A DNA stretch of 64,000 bases. It comes from Bryobacterales bacterium. GTDB lineage: Bacteria > Acidobacteriota > Terriglobia > Bryobacterales > Bryobacteraceae. Position numbers and translations under genes: made by a program. Below, piece by piece: positions 1 through 8,799 of this stretch (the stretch's first letter is position 1; each line of letters opens with the position of its first letter). The notes under the pieces were generated by a model. That model worked only from the letters and a program-made list of their open reading frames with translations. It searched no databases and was not told the origin of the DNA. The DNA lies in the NCBI GenBank assembly GCA_003166865.1, contig PMUP01000041.1:220236-284235 (forward strand), in the 5' to 3' direction.

Positions 1-1
1 C

Positions 2-328
2 AATCTCATGTTGCTCGACCGCGCCCGCGACATGCTGGCCAATAACGTAGTGAACGGCGAAGTCGTCGTGCCGCCGGATTCCTTCTTCGCCATGGGCGAC
101 AATCGCGACAATTCGCTCGACAGCCGCTATTGGGGCTTCGTCCCGCGCGGCAACATCATTGGCAAGCCGCTCATCATCTACTGGTCCTACAACGCCAGCA
201 CCGAGAGCCTGGCCAGTTCGTCCGTCAACAATCTCGCGAGCCATTTCCTGGATCTGGCCGAGCACTTCTTCACCAAGACTCGCTGGGATCGAACATTCCG
301 GCTGATCCATGGCTACTACAACTACTAA
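2..328 (+). CDS. Signal peptidase I, C-terminal part (5' end outside window)
   Basis: The open frame enters at the window edge and encodes the C-terminal ~108 residues of a type I signal peptidase. It contains the family box [14 protein letters not shown] and the following [11 protein letters not shown] strand. Signal peptidase I removes signal peptides from secreted proteins at the outer face of the inner membrane. The catalytic Ser/Lys lie upstream, outside the window. It closely resembles the complete paralogue that follows (same GDNRD box, same FFTKTRW...LIHGY tail), so this is a tandem duplication. Its last 20 bases overlap the start of the second copy, which points to translational coupling. 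Confidence 0.9.
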   Translation, partial: NLMLLDRARDMLANNVVNGEVVVPPDSFFAMGDNRDNSLDSRYWGFVPRGNIIGKPLIIYWSYNASTESLASSSVNNLASHFLDLAEHFFTKTRWDRTFRLIHGYYNY

Positions 329-1100
329 ACCCGCCCAGCCCGCGACTCCGCCCGCCGAACCCGCGCAGCGCAATTCGATCGCCGAGTGGACCATCACAAT
401 CCTGATTCTTCTGTTTGGAACCTCGACCATCGCGCAGCCGTTCGTGATTCCCACGTCTTCGATGCACAACACCCTGCTCACCGGCGACCACTTGATCGTC
501 GACAAGCTGGCCTACGCGCCGCCGGATGCGTTCAGCAAACACGTGCTGCCCTATGAAGAGGTCCAGCGCGGCGACATCATCGTTTTCCGCCATCCCACGC
601 TTCTCAACGAGAACTACGTGAAGCGCTGCATCGGCATGCCGGGCGATCATATCAAGCTGGCCGCGAAACAGGTCTTCATCAACGGCCAGCCGCTGAACGA
701 GCCATACGTCATCCATCAAAACGATTTTTCGATGTATCGCGACAACTTCCCGCAAGGCGAGCCGGAGTACACGCAAGATCCGAAGATGGCCGAACGTGCC
801 TACCAAATGCTGCACGACGATGTCGTGAATGGCGAGCTGGTAGTGCCCGAGGGCAATTATTTCGCCATGGGCGACAATCGCGATGATTCGCTCGATAGCC
901 GCTATTGGGGATTGGTGCCGCGCGACAATATCGAAGGCAAGCCGCTGATCATCTGGTGGTCCTACGACGCCCCCACCGAGGATCTCAAGGATTACAACTT
1001 GCACCACTTCCTCGATCTCGCCACGCACTTCTTCACCAAGACCCGCTGGAACCGCACTTTGCGATTGATTCACGGCTATCACGACTATTCGCTGAACTGA
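309..1100 (+). CDS. lepB: Signal peptidase I
   Basis: Complete 263-residue type I signal peptidase. One N-terminal membrane segment (about residues 26-44) precedes the catalytic Ser in PTSSMHNTL (Ser51). The general-base Lys is in [11 protein letters not shown] (Lys105), and box [14 protein letters not shown] follows near residue 190. It cleaves signal peptides of exported proteins on the periplasmic face. The ATG lies inside the end of the upstream paralogue and the stop overlaps the next start (TGATG), so the three genes are probably one transcript. Two adjacent copies could divide the substrate load; that is inference. Confidence 0.93.
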   Translation: MATTTTKPAQPATPPAEPAQRNSIAEWTITILILLFGTSTIAQPFVIPTSSMHNTLLTGDHLIVDKLAYAPPDAFSKHVLPYEEVQRGDIIVFRHPTLLNENYVKRCIGMPGDHIKLAAKQVFINGQPLNEPYVIHQNDFSMYRDNFPQGEPEYTQDPKMAERAYQMLHDDVVNGELVVPEGNYFAMGDNRDDSLDSRYWGLVPRDNIEGKPLIIWWSYDAPTEDLKDYNLHHFLDLATHFFTKTRWNRTLRLIHGYHDYSLN

Positions 1101-2179
1101 TGCCGCGCTCAGCCAACGATTACGGCCTGATTCTGGCCGGTGGCCGAGGTACGCGCTTCTGGCCTCGCAGCCGCCGCGCCCACTCCAAGCAAGTCCTGCG
1201 CTTCATCGGCGATCGATCTTTGATCCAGCAGACCGTGGATCGCCTGAGCCCCGTGATCCCGCCCGATCGCCTTTGGATTCTGACCAACGACCATCTGCGC
1301 GCCGAGATCGTGCGGCAGTTGCCCGAAGTCCCGAGGCGCCAGATCCTGGCCGAGCCCGCGCAGCGCAACACCGCCCCTGCCATCGGACTCGCCGCCCACA
1401 TCCTCGAATCCATCGATCCCAACGCCGTCATGGGCGTCTTCCCTTCCGACCATGTCATCGCGAAACCCGCGCGCTATCTGCGATTCGTACGTGGCGCGTT
1501 GCGCGCGGCCGCCGGCGGAAAGATTGTCGTGCTGGGCATTCAAGCGCGCTGGCCCGAGACCGGCTACGGCTATATTGAGTTTCCGAAGGACGTGCAGGCC
1601 GGATCGCGCGAGCCCGCCACAGTTCGACGGTTCCGGGAAAAACCGGATCTCAAAACCGCGCGCCGCTACGTGAAGGCCGGCAACTTCTATTGGAACGCGG
1701 GCATGTTCTTTTGGAAAACGTCCGTGCTGCTCGACGCGCTCCGCGAATATCTGCCCAAGACCGCCACCCTGCTCGCAAGCTTGCCCGAGTTCTCGAAGCG
1801 CGGCTTCAATTCGAGGTTGAAGGAAGCCTTCCCTCACTGCGAGAACATTTCGATCGACTACGCCGTGCTCGAGAAATCACCCCACGTCGTGGGTTTTGCC
1901 ACGGACGATTTCGGCTGGAACGACGTCGGAAGCTGGAACGCGGTCTACGAGCTGCTCGCGCGCGACGGAAACGGCAATGTCTTCCGCGGCGAAGCTCTGG
2001 CTCGATCCAGCTCGGGCAACTACGTGGATGCCGAAGGCAAGCTGATCGCACTGCTCGGCGTCAGGGATTTAATCGTGGTTGACACGCCGGACGCGCTGCT
2101 GATTGCCGACCGCGCGCGCGCGCAGGAAGTCGGCGACATCGTCAAGGAATTAGAGAAACGGCACCACCACCTGCTCTAA
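1100..2179 (+). CDS. manC: Mannose-1-phosphate guanylyltransferase
   Basis: 359 residues of a nucleotidyltransferase that makes GDP-mannose from mannose-1-phosphate and GTP. The signature GGRGTRFWPRSR lies near residues 13-24, followed by the sugar-phosphate-binding features FREKPD and NAGMFFWK. The length fits the single-domain form; the C-terminal isomerase domain of bifunctional enzymes is absent. The frame stays open upstream, but the ATG at 1100 is preferred because it overlaps the lepB stop and begins right before the nucleotide-binding loop. GDP-mannose would feed exopolysaccharide or glycoconjugate synthesis. Confidence 0.9.
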   Translation: MPRSANDYGLILAGGRGTRFWPRSRRAHSKQVLRFIGDRSLIQQTVDRLSPVIPPDRLWILTNDHLRAEIVRQLPEVPRRQILAEPAQRNTAPAIGLAAHILESIDPNAVMGVFPSDHVIAKPARYLRFVRGALRAAAGGKIVVLGIQARWPETGYGYIEFPKDVQAGSREPATVRRFREKPDLKTARRYVKAGNFYWNAGMFFWKTSVLLDALREYLPKTATLLASLPEFSKRGFNSRLKEAFPHCENISIDYAVLEKSPHVVGFATDDFGWNDVGSWNAVYELLARDGNGNVFRGEALARSSSGNYVDAEGKLIALLGVRDLIVVDTPDALLIADRARAQEVGDIVKELEKRHHHLL

Positions 2180-2185
2180 CCGGCG

Positions 2186-2728
2186 TCAGTTCTGTTTCAA
2201 CGGCCGCAGCAGCATCGGATCGTCCAGGGCTCGCTCATCCAAGCCGAACTTGAGGAGGAACGCCTCAATCTGCGGCGCCGGAGCGGTGAGCACGGGATGA
2301 TTGTCCTGCACAAAACTTGCGAACGAGCTCGGCACTTGCTGGCGAATCCATTTGGAATCCACGAACTGAAGCTTCAGCCCCTCCTTCACCGGACGGACGC
2401 GAACAAAGACGTGGCAGGGAATAGCGAAAGCGCCCGGGTCGGACGTGGTCAGATCCAGTATCCTCTGGTCACCGATCTTGGCAAGGCGTCCCTCCATCCC
2501 CACGATCCGCGGAGTTTCCGTACCCTCCGCTCCCAACCAGTGAATGCGGTAACTCTGTTCGTCGCCCGCTTGAACAATGACGACCGCATCGCCGGCGTTC
2601 CAGGCGCCAACCAGAGCCGGATCGAAGACCGTATTCCCCTTGTTGGCCAAAGCTTCCACGGAAGGCAAATCGCCGCACCCCGTCAGCAGGGCGGCCGCGA
2701 AAACGAGTGTCATCCATAACGCGCGCAT
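2186..2728 (-). CDS. Predicted lipoprotein of unknown function
   Basis: 180 residues starting MRALWMTLVFAAALLTGC, a signal peptide with lipobox LLTGC, so the mature protein should be lipid-anchored at Cys18. The rest is a beta-rich domain with no family I recognise. The start was chosen to place the lipobox correctly; the open frame continues upstream into the peptidase gene but would not give a signal peptide. It begins 7 bases after the S9 peptidase stop on the same strand, so the two are probably co-transcribed and may both act in the envelope. Function unknown. Confidence 0.75.
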   Translation of the reverse strand: MRALWMTLVFAAALLTGCGDLPSVEALANKGNTVFDPALVGAWNAGDAVVIVQAGDEQSYRIHWLGAEGTETPRIVGMEGRLAKIGDQRILDLTTSDPGAFAIPCHVFVRVRPVKEGLKLQFVDSKWIRQQVPSSFASFVQDNHPVLTAPAPQIEAFLLKFGLDERALDDPMLLRPLKQN

Positions 2729-2735
2729 CGTGAAC

Positions 2736-4694
2736 CTATTGCGCCGCTGCCGGCATGTTCTCGTTGAACCACTGCACAATCCGCTCGAACCGGTCGCGCA
2801 TGTGCTGCGGATCGTGGAACCCGTGCCCCTCGCCCGGATAAAGCACAAACTCGGTCTTCACTCCGAACGTCTTCAACGCGTGCCAAAACTCGTACGACTG
2901 CGCCGGCGGGCACTCGGCATCGCGATCGCCCACCATCACTAGCGTCGGCGTCTTGACGTTCTTGATGAAATTGATCGGCGAACTCTTCGCGTACACTGCC
3001 GGATCGTCATAAACGGACGCGCCGAAATACGGAATCATCCACTGATCGATTCCATTCTCCCCGTAATAGCTTTGCCAATTCGCAATACCCGCGCCCGCGA
3101 ACGCCGCGCGAAAACGGTTGGTCTGCGTCACCGCCCACATGGTCATGTAGCCGCCATAGCTCCAGCCCGCGATGCCCACGCGCTGGTCATCCACTGGATA
3201 ATTTTTCACCACCGCGTCTACGCCCGCGAGAATATCGTCCAGATCGCCATGGCCGAAATCGTGCGCATTGGCGCGCGTGAAAGCTTCGCCCTCTCCATAA
3301 CTCCCGCGTGGGTTCGGCATGAACACGAAGTAACCTTGCCCGGAAAGAAGCTGCAGCGGCAATCCCGGATGCGGCCAACCCGGCCGAACCCCCGCCGCCG
3401 GGCCGCCGTGAACCGACACGATCATCGGATAGCGCTTGGCCGGATCGTAGGGTTGCGGGAACAGCAGCCAGCCCTGGACGTCGAAGCCGCCGCTCTTCCA
3501 CTCGATGCTCTTGCCCTCGCCCCATCCGCGCTGCTGCGCGTTGTTGGAATGCGTGAGCTGCTGCCACTTCCCGGTTACGCCCGCCCAAACCTCCGGCGGG
3601 TGGTCGAACGAGCTCCGGACCACCGCGCTGGTGGCCGCATCGCCCGAAAATAACACGCTCTCCGCGCCCTTCCACAACGTTTCCACGCTTCCTGACGCCA
3701 GGTCCAGCGTGGAGATCGCCGAGTTTCCGGAAATGTTCTCCGTCATGATGATTTGCTTCGACGACGGCGACCATCGGAACCAGTTCGGCGACGCCTTTCG
3801 ATCCGGCGTCAGATCGCTCAGCGTGCCGCCCTCGGCTGGAATCGCGTAAATGTCGCCTCCCGTGACGCCTTCGTCGCTCATCAATCCGCCGATGAACGCG
3901 ATCGTTTTTCCGTCCGGCGACCACCGCACGTTCGCCGCTTGCAGGGAGGGTTTGAAAATGTGCCGCACCGCGCCCGAATCCGCGTCGATCGCGTACAGCT
4001 CCGCGAGGTACCAGTTGTTGTCGCCATCGCCCGGCGCAGCCAGGTACGCTAGATTCTTGCTGTCGGGTGACCAGTCGAACTCATACACGTACATGTCCGC
4101 CGGTGAAATCGAGCGCGCGGCACCGGTGGCCAGGTTGACGATCGCCAGGCGTTTCTCCATGACCGTGGAGGCGATCACGCCCGTTGCCGGCGCCGTCGCT
4201 TCCGTGGGGCCCGGCACGCGGCCGCTGCCTTCGATCTCGAGCACCGCGATACTCTTGCCGTCGGGCGACCACTGCGGCTGTTCGATGTAGCCCTTGAACT
4301 CGCCGATCTTGCGAGGTTTTCCGCGCCCCGGCTTCTCCGCCATGTACAACTGCATCTGCCCGTGCGAATCCGCGTCGGAGAGAAACGCCAGCTTGCCATC
4401 CTGCGACCACGCCAAACCCTGCGCCATGGATGACGGATCGCCGATGCGCTTGGCCCCAGCACCCGCGTCGCGCAAATCTTTGATGTAAACAGAAAGGCTC
4501 GGAAGGTCGCTCTCGATTTTGCCGGGAGCTGACTCGATCCAAGCCACCTTGCCGCCGTCCGGAGAAATCGCAACCTCGCGAAAATCGTGCAGAGCGAAGA
4601 GCGAATTCTGCGCGGCATCCGGCGCCGGTGATAATGGTCCGGCCACCAGCGGCAGGCCACCGAATAGGACTACAGAGAGAAATGTGAAGCGCAA
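2736..4694 (-). CDS. S9 family prolyl-oligopeptidase-like serine peptidase
   Basis: 652 residues with a signal peptide, an N-terminal beta-propeller of TolB/DPP-type blades (repeated SPDGK motifs, residues ~30-380) and a C-terminal alpha/beta hydrolase domain. The nucleophile is in GIAGWSYGG (Ser ~511), the acid in VGDRDAE (~595) and the His in GEGHGFHDP (~628). This is the dipeptidyl/acylaminoacyl peptidase architecture, in which the propeller restricts access to short peptides. The signal peptide suggests a periplasmic peptide-scavenging role. The exact specificity cannot be read from sequence. Confidence 0.88.
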   Translation of the reverse strand: MRFTFLSVVLFGGLPLVAGPLSPAPDAAQNSLFALHDFREVAISPDGGKVAWIESAPGKIESDLPSLSVYIKDLRDAGAGAKRIGDPSSMAQGLAWSQDGKLAFLSDADSHGQMQLYMAEKPGRGKPRKIGEFKGYIEQPQWSPDGKSIAVLEIEGSGRVPGPTEATAPATGVIASTVMEKRLAIVNLATGAARSISPADMYVYEFDWSPDSKNLAYLAAPGDGDNNWYLAELYAIDADSGAVRHIFKPSLQAANVRWSPDGKTIAFIGGLMSDEGVTGGDIYAIPAEGGTLSDLTPDRKASPNWFRWSPSSKQIIMTENISGNSAISTLDLASGSVETLWKGAESVLFSGDAATSAVVRSSFDHPPEVWAGVTGKWQQLTHSNNAQQRGWGEGKSIEWKSGGFDVQGWLLFPQPYDPAKRYPMIVSVHGGPAAGVRPGWPHPGLPLQLLSGQGYFVFMPNPRGSYGEGEAFTRANAHDFGHGDLDDILAGVDAVVKNYPVDDQRVGIAGWSYGGYMTMWAVTQTNRFRAAFAGAGIANWQSYYGENGIDQWMIPYFGASVYDDPAVYAKSSPINFIKNVKTPTLVMVGDRDAECPPAQSYEFWHALKTFGVKTEFVLYPGEGHGFHDPQHMRDRFERIVQWFNENMPAAAQ

Positions 4695-4722
4695 ACTAAC
4701 AGTAGTATAACTTGCGCCCGCA

Positions 4723-5514
4723 CTACTGAGCTGCCGGCGGCCGATGCATCGTCCGGCTCTCGGTAATCGAGTAGCCGGCGGGAACGGTGAACAGCGCCGG
4801 ATCCGGCTCCACCCGGTTGAGACCGCTCACCTGATACACCGTGTCGCCAAAACGCGGATCGCTGGTCTTGCTCTGGACCACCATTTGCAAATCCGGTGAA
4901 TACCAGGTCTCGGTGACGATATCGATTTCCTTCTCGTTGCCTTCCTCGCCCGCCGGAATCGCTCGCGTCACGCGCTTGCCCTGCGCACTCATCCCTTGAA
5001 TCACCTGCGTGCCCAGATCCTCGGTCTTCGCCCCCGCCCGATCCGCAGATGCCCCGTGCCGGTTGTGAGCTTCCTCCGAACCCGCCCGGCGGCTCTGTGG
5101 TATCAGCATCGAGCGTCCAGTGTGCCTCGCCGGATCGAGCGCATAGCTTAGGCCAGCCACGGGATCGTGGATCACGATCGCACGAGTCGACCGGCCCGCC
5201 GCCGCCGAGAGAGCGCCCACCGTCGCAATCGACCGGTCCATGCGCGTCCGCCCCTGGCTGTCACGCGCAATGGAGGCTGTCGTCGTCCGCTGAATATGAT
5301 CGCCGTTCGCCAGAGTCTGCGTAAACTCAGTCACGGCCTGCGCCGAATACGGCGCGCCTTGCACAACTTTATTGGAAATGCCGAATTCCGCTCGCACCAG
5401 CGCAAAGTCGCCATCCCCTTGCGGACCCCCGCTTAAATGCCTTCCCGGGCCCTGCGCAAACAGGCTGGCTGCCAGCAGCCCCGCAGCAGAAATAATCGAT
5501 AGTCTACTCAGCAT
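4723..5514 (-). CDS. Secreted protein of unknown function
   Basis: 263 residues with signal peptide MLSRLSIISAAGLLAASLF. The ATG at 5514 is preferred over a TTG at 5529 because GGAGG sits 8 bases upstream of it. The mature part contains a conserved-looking core with GDTVYQVSGLNRVEPDPALF near the C terminus, typical of acidobacterial secreted proteins that sit beside ECF sigma/anti-sigma pairs. It lies 24 bases downstream of the anti-sigma-like gene on the same strand, so it may be part of that regulon. I do not recognise the family. Confidence 0.7.
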   Translation of the reverse strand: MLSRLSIISAAGLLAASLFAQGPGRHLSGGPQGDGDFALVRAEFGISNKVVQGAPYSAQAVTEFTQTLANGDHIQRTTTASIARDSQGRTRMDRSIATVGALSAAAGRSTRAIVIHDPVAGLSYALDPARHTGRSMLIPQSRRAGSEEAHNRHGASADRAGAKTEDLGTQVIQGMSAQGKRVTRAIPAGEEGNEKEIDIVTETWYSPDLQMVVQSKTSDPRFGDTVYQVSGLNRVEPDPALFTVPAGYSITESRTMHRPPAAQ

Positions 5515-5538
5515 GATGTGTACCTCCAAATCAAAAAA

Positions 5539-6018
5539 CTATTGCACCAGCCGCACGCCGCGCGCCAAGCCATCCTGGCCCAGCAATAACTCGGCTTGCA
5601 CCGCGGCATCGGCGCGCTCTTCATCCACCGGAAATCCCATCAGCCGCAGCGATGAGACCGGCAATTGAACCCGAACCACCATCGCGTTTTCCACAGCCGG
5701 TAGCGCTTCGGCCTGAGGCAAGGGATAAAAACTCGCGTCCGCCTCTTCTTCCTCAACAGCGACTGATCCACCAGTATCATGCTGAGCGGCCAGCACGCCC
5801 GCGGCCGGTTTTGGCGCCTCGCGAACCCAGACCAGCAGCGCGATTCCGGCGGCCATCGCCGCTACGCCGGAGAAAGACGCCCACACCCCCACGCGACGCC
5901 GCCTGCTCCGCTTCCGGAACTCGGCCCGAAGTTGCCGCTCCACGCTATCCGGCGCACCTTGCGGCCCATCCGCGGCCAGCGCCCGCAAATTTTCTAAAAG
6001 CTCCCGGTTGTCTTCCAT
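5539..6018 (-). CDS. Membrane-anchored anti-sigma-like protein
   Basis: 159 residues beginning MEDNRELLENLRAL. A cytoplasmic region with a basic cluster (RKRSRRRR) precedes one membrane segment (VWASFSGVAAMAAGIALLVW), and an extracytoplasmic acidic part follows. The ATG at 6018 overlaps the end of the ECF sigma gene by 25 bases, the usual arrangement for a sigma factor and the protein that restrains it. Anti-sigma function is inferred from gene order and topology; no classical ZAS zinc motif (HxxxCxxC) is visible. It would hold the sigma factor at the membrane until an envelope signal arrives. Confidence 0.6.
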   Translation of the reverse strand: MEDNRELLENLRALAADGPQGAPDSVERQLRAEFRKRSRRRRVGVWASFSGVAAMAAGIALLVWVREAPKPAAGVLAAQHDTGGSVAVEEEEADASFYPLPQAEALPAVENAMVVRVQLPVSSLRLMGFPVDEERADAAVQAELLLGQDGLARGVRLVQ

Positions 6019-6674
6019 ACCGCAACCCTTTCGCCCGCGCGCAGCTTTTCCATCAGCAGCGCCCGAGCCCGATGCAAACGCGACCGCACGGTTCCAATCG
6101 CACATCCCAGGGCGCTCGCCGCCTCGGCATAATCCCGCTCATGCAAATCGCACAGCACCACCACTTCGCGATACGCGGGCGGCAGCGCCAGCACCGCCTT
6201 CCGCAGCGTGTCAATTCTTTCGCTCCGCGCCAGGTCGCCCAGCAGATCCTGGTGCTCGGCGGTCAACTGGCTTGCATAGTCGCTATTCACGTCGTCCAGC
6301 ATCGTGATGTAAGGTCTCTCGCGCTCCAAGGCTCGCAGCACCACATTCCGCGCGATTCCATAGAGAAACGCCGCCACTGACCCGCGTTCGCTGTCATAGC
6401 GTGCGGCCGACCCCATCACAACCATGAAAACGTCCTGCGTCACTTCCTCGGCGATCTCTGGTTTCCCGCTCATCTGCAGCGCAAACCGGTACACCAAGCC
6501 TTGATGCCTGCGATAGAACTCGAGAAATGCCGCTTCGTTGCCCGCTGACAAGAGCCGAAGCAGATCGCCATCACTATGGGACGGGGATTCCAGCATTAGG
6601 TGATTGCGGCGATCCGCCTCGGCCTTTGATAGTAATTCCGGGCGCCGACCGGAAAAGTTCCATTTTCTTGTCAT
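5994..6674 (-). CDS. ECF-type RNA polymerase sigma factor
   Basis: 226 residues with sigma region 2 (FLEFYRRHQGLVYRFAL...AEEVTQDVFM, ~50-110) and region 4 with a helix-turn-helix (LPPAYREVVVLCDLHERDYAEAA, ~165-215). It directs RNA polymerase to a small regulon. The start at 6674 lies 7 bases after the Smr stop and is preceded by a GGGGGTGA ribosome site inside the end of that gene. An alternative ATG at 6596 would keep both sigma regions. The anti-sigma-like gene overlaps its 3' end, so regulation is probably by sequestration. Confidence 0.88.
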   Translation of the reverse strand: MTRKWNFSGRRPELLSKAEADRRNHLMLESPSHSDGDLLRLLSAGNEAAFLEFYRRHQGLVYRFALQMSGKPEIAEEVTQDVFMVVMGSAARYDSERGSVAAFLYGIARNVVLRALERERPYITMLDDVNSDYASQLTAEHQDLLGDLARSERIDTLRKAVLALPPAYREVVVLCDLHERDYAEAASALGCAIGTVRSRLHRARALLMEKLRAGERVAVWKTTGSF

Positions 6675-6681
6675 CGCAGCG

Positions 6682-6954
6682 TCACCCCCGCAGCGTAATT
6701 ATGGTCGCGCCCCAGCCGCCAGCCTCCGCCGGCGCATCCGAAAAGCTTGCAACAAAAGGCGTTTTCGCCAAAATGGACCGCACCATCTCGCGCTGCACGC
6801 CGATGCCCCGCCCGTGAATGATTCGCAACGCGCGGAAACCCATCCGATGCGCCTCCTCCAGATAATTTTCAACCACCGGCTTCACTTCGCGCGCGGGAAC
6901 CGTGTGCAAATCAAAGACATCGGTGACTGGAATGCGGATGGGTTCGTCGTCCAT
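6682..6954 (-). CDS. Stand-alone Smr (small MutS-related) domain protein
   Basis: 90 residues that are essentially a bare Smr domain: the DLH motif near residue 15 and the IIHGRG loop near residue 46. Smr domains are nicking nucleases or nucleic-acid binders and form the C-terminal domain of MutS2. Here the domain stands alone and is encoded back to back with a MutS-like ATPase that lacks it (53 bases between the starts). The two may be separate parts of a MutS2-like activity, but that link is inference. First gene of a probable operon with the ECF sigma factor. Confidence 0.82.
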   Translation of the reverse strand: MDDEPIRIPVTDVFDLHTVPAREVKPVVENYLEEAHRMGFRALRIIHGRGIGVQREMVRSILAKTPFVASFSDAPAEAGGWGATIITLRG

Positions 6955-7007
6955 ATTTACGCGGCGTTCCGCCGCTTCCGGGGCTGCACTGCTGTTAGCC
7001 TAGCATT

Positions 7008-8795
7008 GTGAATCCTTTGGCAGAGTACCAGGCGCGATTGGAGGACCGCCGCCGGGCGTCGCAGCGCCTGGAACAGCAGTTTCGAAGCATCGGCAACGCC
7101 CGTCTGGCGGCCGGTTTTGCAGCAGTGGTGGTCGCCTTCTTCGTCTTCGGAGAAGTTTGGATCTCGGTGTGGTGGCTGCTGCTTCCGCTGGCCGTTTTCG
7201 GCGCCTTGGTTATCGTTCACGCGCGAGTAGTGGAACGAATGGAACGCTCGAAACGCGCCATCCAATTCTACGAACGGGGTTTGGCCCGATTGGAAGACCG
7301 CTGGATGGGCACCGGCGAATCCGGCGAGCGCTTCCGCGACGCCGCGCACGTCTATGCCGAAGATCTCGATCTATTCGGCAAAGGCTCGCTGTTCGAGTTG
7401 CTCTCCACCGCCCGCACGCGCTCCGGCGAGGATACGCTGGCGCGCTGGCTGCTCGCGCCTGCATCCCCGGACGAAGTCGCCGCGCGTCACGTTGCCGTGC
7501 AAGAACTTCGCTCGCTGCTCGATTTGCGCGAGGATCTCGCCGTGCTCGGCGCCACAGTCCGGTCAAACCTCAATCCGGATGCCACGGCGGCTTGGGGCGA
7601 AGCGCCAGAGGTTCGATTCCCAGCCGGAGCGCGCTACGTTGCACCTCTGTTCGGCGCCGCGATGGTGATTTCGTTCGGGCTCTACATGGCTGACGTCTTC
7701 ACCCGGACGCCGGTCCTCGCCGCGCTCCTCCTCGATCTGGCCTACGCGTTCTTTCTTGGTCCCAAAACCCTGCGGGTGGCCACTGCGGTCGACTCGCCTT
7801 CCCACGACCTGGCATTGTTGGCGAAACTCCTTGAGCGCCTGGAGAGCGAAACCTTTAGCGCCCCGCTGCTTCGACAACTGCGTGCGCGATTAAAGACTGG
7901 GAGCGAACAGATAGCATCCGCCCAAATCGCGCATCTGGGACGTCTCGTCGCCCGTCTCGATTGGCAGCGCAACGCTATCTTCGCCCCCATCGCTTTCGTG
8001 CTGCTATGGGGTGCGCAAGTGGCCACGGCAATCGAGCGCTGGCGCAGAATTTCCGGCCGCCACATTCGCGAATGGATCGATACCGCCGGAGAATTCGAAG
8101 CGCTGTGCTCGCTCGCAGGCTATAGCTACGAACACCCAGCGGATGTTTTTCCGGAGGTGATCGGCGTTGCCGGCGGTTGCTTTGAAGCCGAAGGCATCGC
8201 GCATCCCCTGATGCCAGACGCCGATTCCATCCGTAACAACGTGAAGCTCGGCAGCGAAACCCGGCTCTGGATCGTTAGCGGCTCCAACATGTCCGGCAAG
8301 AGCACTCTGCTGCGGACCATCGGGATCAACACCGTGCTGGCATGGGCCGGTGCGCCGGTACGCGCCACGCGCCTCAAGATTTCGCCGTTGACCCTGGGTG
8401 CGTCGATTCGAATCCTGGATTCGCTCCAGGATGGCCGCTCGCGCTTCTACGCCGAAATTACGCGCCTGCGCGAAATCGTGGCCCTCACCAGCGGCCCCCA
8501 CCCGGTGCTGTTCTTGCTCGACGAGCTACTCAGTGGCACCAACTCGCACGACCGGCAAATTGGCGCGAGCGCCATCGTGCGAGCTCTGATCGATCGTGGC
8601 GCTCTGGGACTGCTCACCACCCACGATCTCGCGCTCGCCCACATCGCCGATGAGCTTCCCGGCCGCGCCGCCAATGTCCATTTCGCCGACACGCTCGAAA
8701 ACGGTCTACTGCATTTCGACTACCGGCTGCAGCCCGGCGTGGTGGAGCGAAGCAACGCTTTGGATCTCATGCGCTCGGTCGGGCTGGAGGTTTAG
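7008..8795 (+). CDS. MutS-family ATPase with predicted membrane anchor
   Basis: 595 residues, starting at a GTG. The C-terminal third is a MutS domain V ABC ATPase: Walker A SGSNMSGKSTLLR (~424-435), Walker B LFLLDELLSGTNSHDR (~500) and the TTHDLAL switch. The N-terminal half holds two pairs of hydrophobic segments (about residues 30-68 and 215-250) and helical core, but no mismatch-recognition domain I and no Smr tail. It belongs to the short MutS-related ATPases found in Acidobacteria and Bacteroidetes. Mismatch repair is unlikely without domain I; a membrane-associated DNA role is inference. Confidence 0.8.
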   Translation: MNPLAEYQARLEDRRRASQRLEQQFRSIGNARLAAGFAAVVVAFFVFGEVWISVWWLLLPLAVFGALVIVHARVVERMERSKRAIQFYERGLARLEDRWMGTGESGERFRDAAHVYAEDLDLFGKGSLFELLSTARTRSGEDTLARWLLAPASPDEVAARHVAVQELRSLLDLREDLAVLGATVRSNLNPDATAAWGEAPEVRFPAGARYVAPLFGAAMVISFGLYMADVFTRTPVLAALLLDLAYAFFLGPKTLRVATAVDSPSHDLALLAKLLERLESETFSAPLLRQLRARLKTGSEQIASAQIAHLGRLVARLDWQRNAIFAPIAFVLLWGAQVATAIERWRRISGRHIREWIDTAGEFEALCSLAGYSYEHPADVFPEVIGVAGGCFEAEGIAHPLMPDADSIRNNVKLGSETRLWIVSGSNMSGKSTLLRTIGINTVLAWAGAPVRATRLKISPLTLGASIRILDSLQDGRSRFYAEITRLREIVALTSGPHPVLFLLDELLSGTNSHDRQIGASAIVRALIDRGALGLLTTHDLALAHIADELPGRAANVHFADTLENGLLHFDYRLQPGVVERSNALDLMRSVGLEV

Positions 8796-8799
8796 TTGG

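Noticed and set aside
7600..7630. GGTTCGATTCCCAGCC resembling a tRNA T-arm
   Set aside because: It lies in frame inside the MutS-like gene and no acceptor or anticodon stem can be formed around it.
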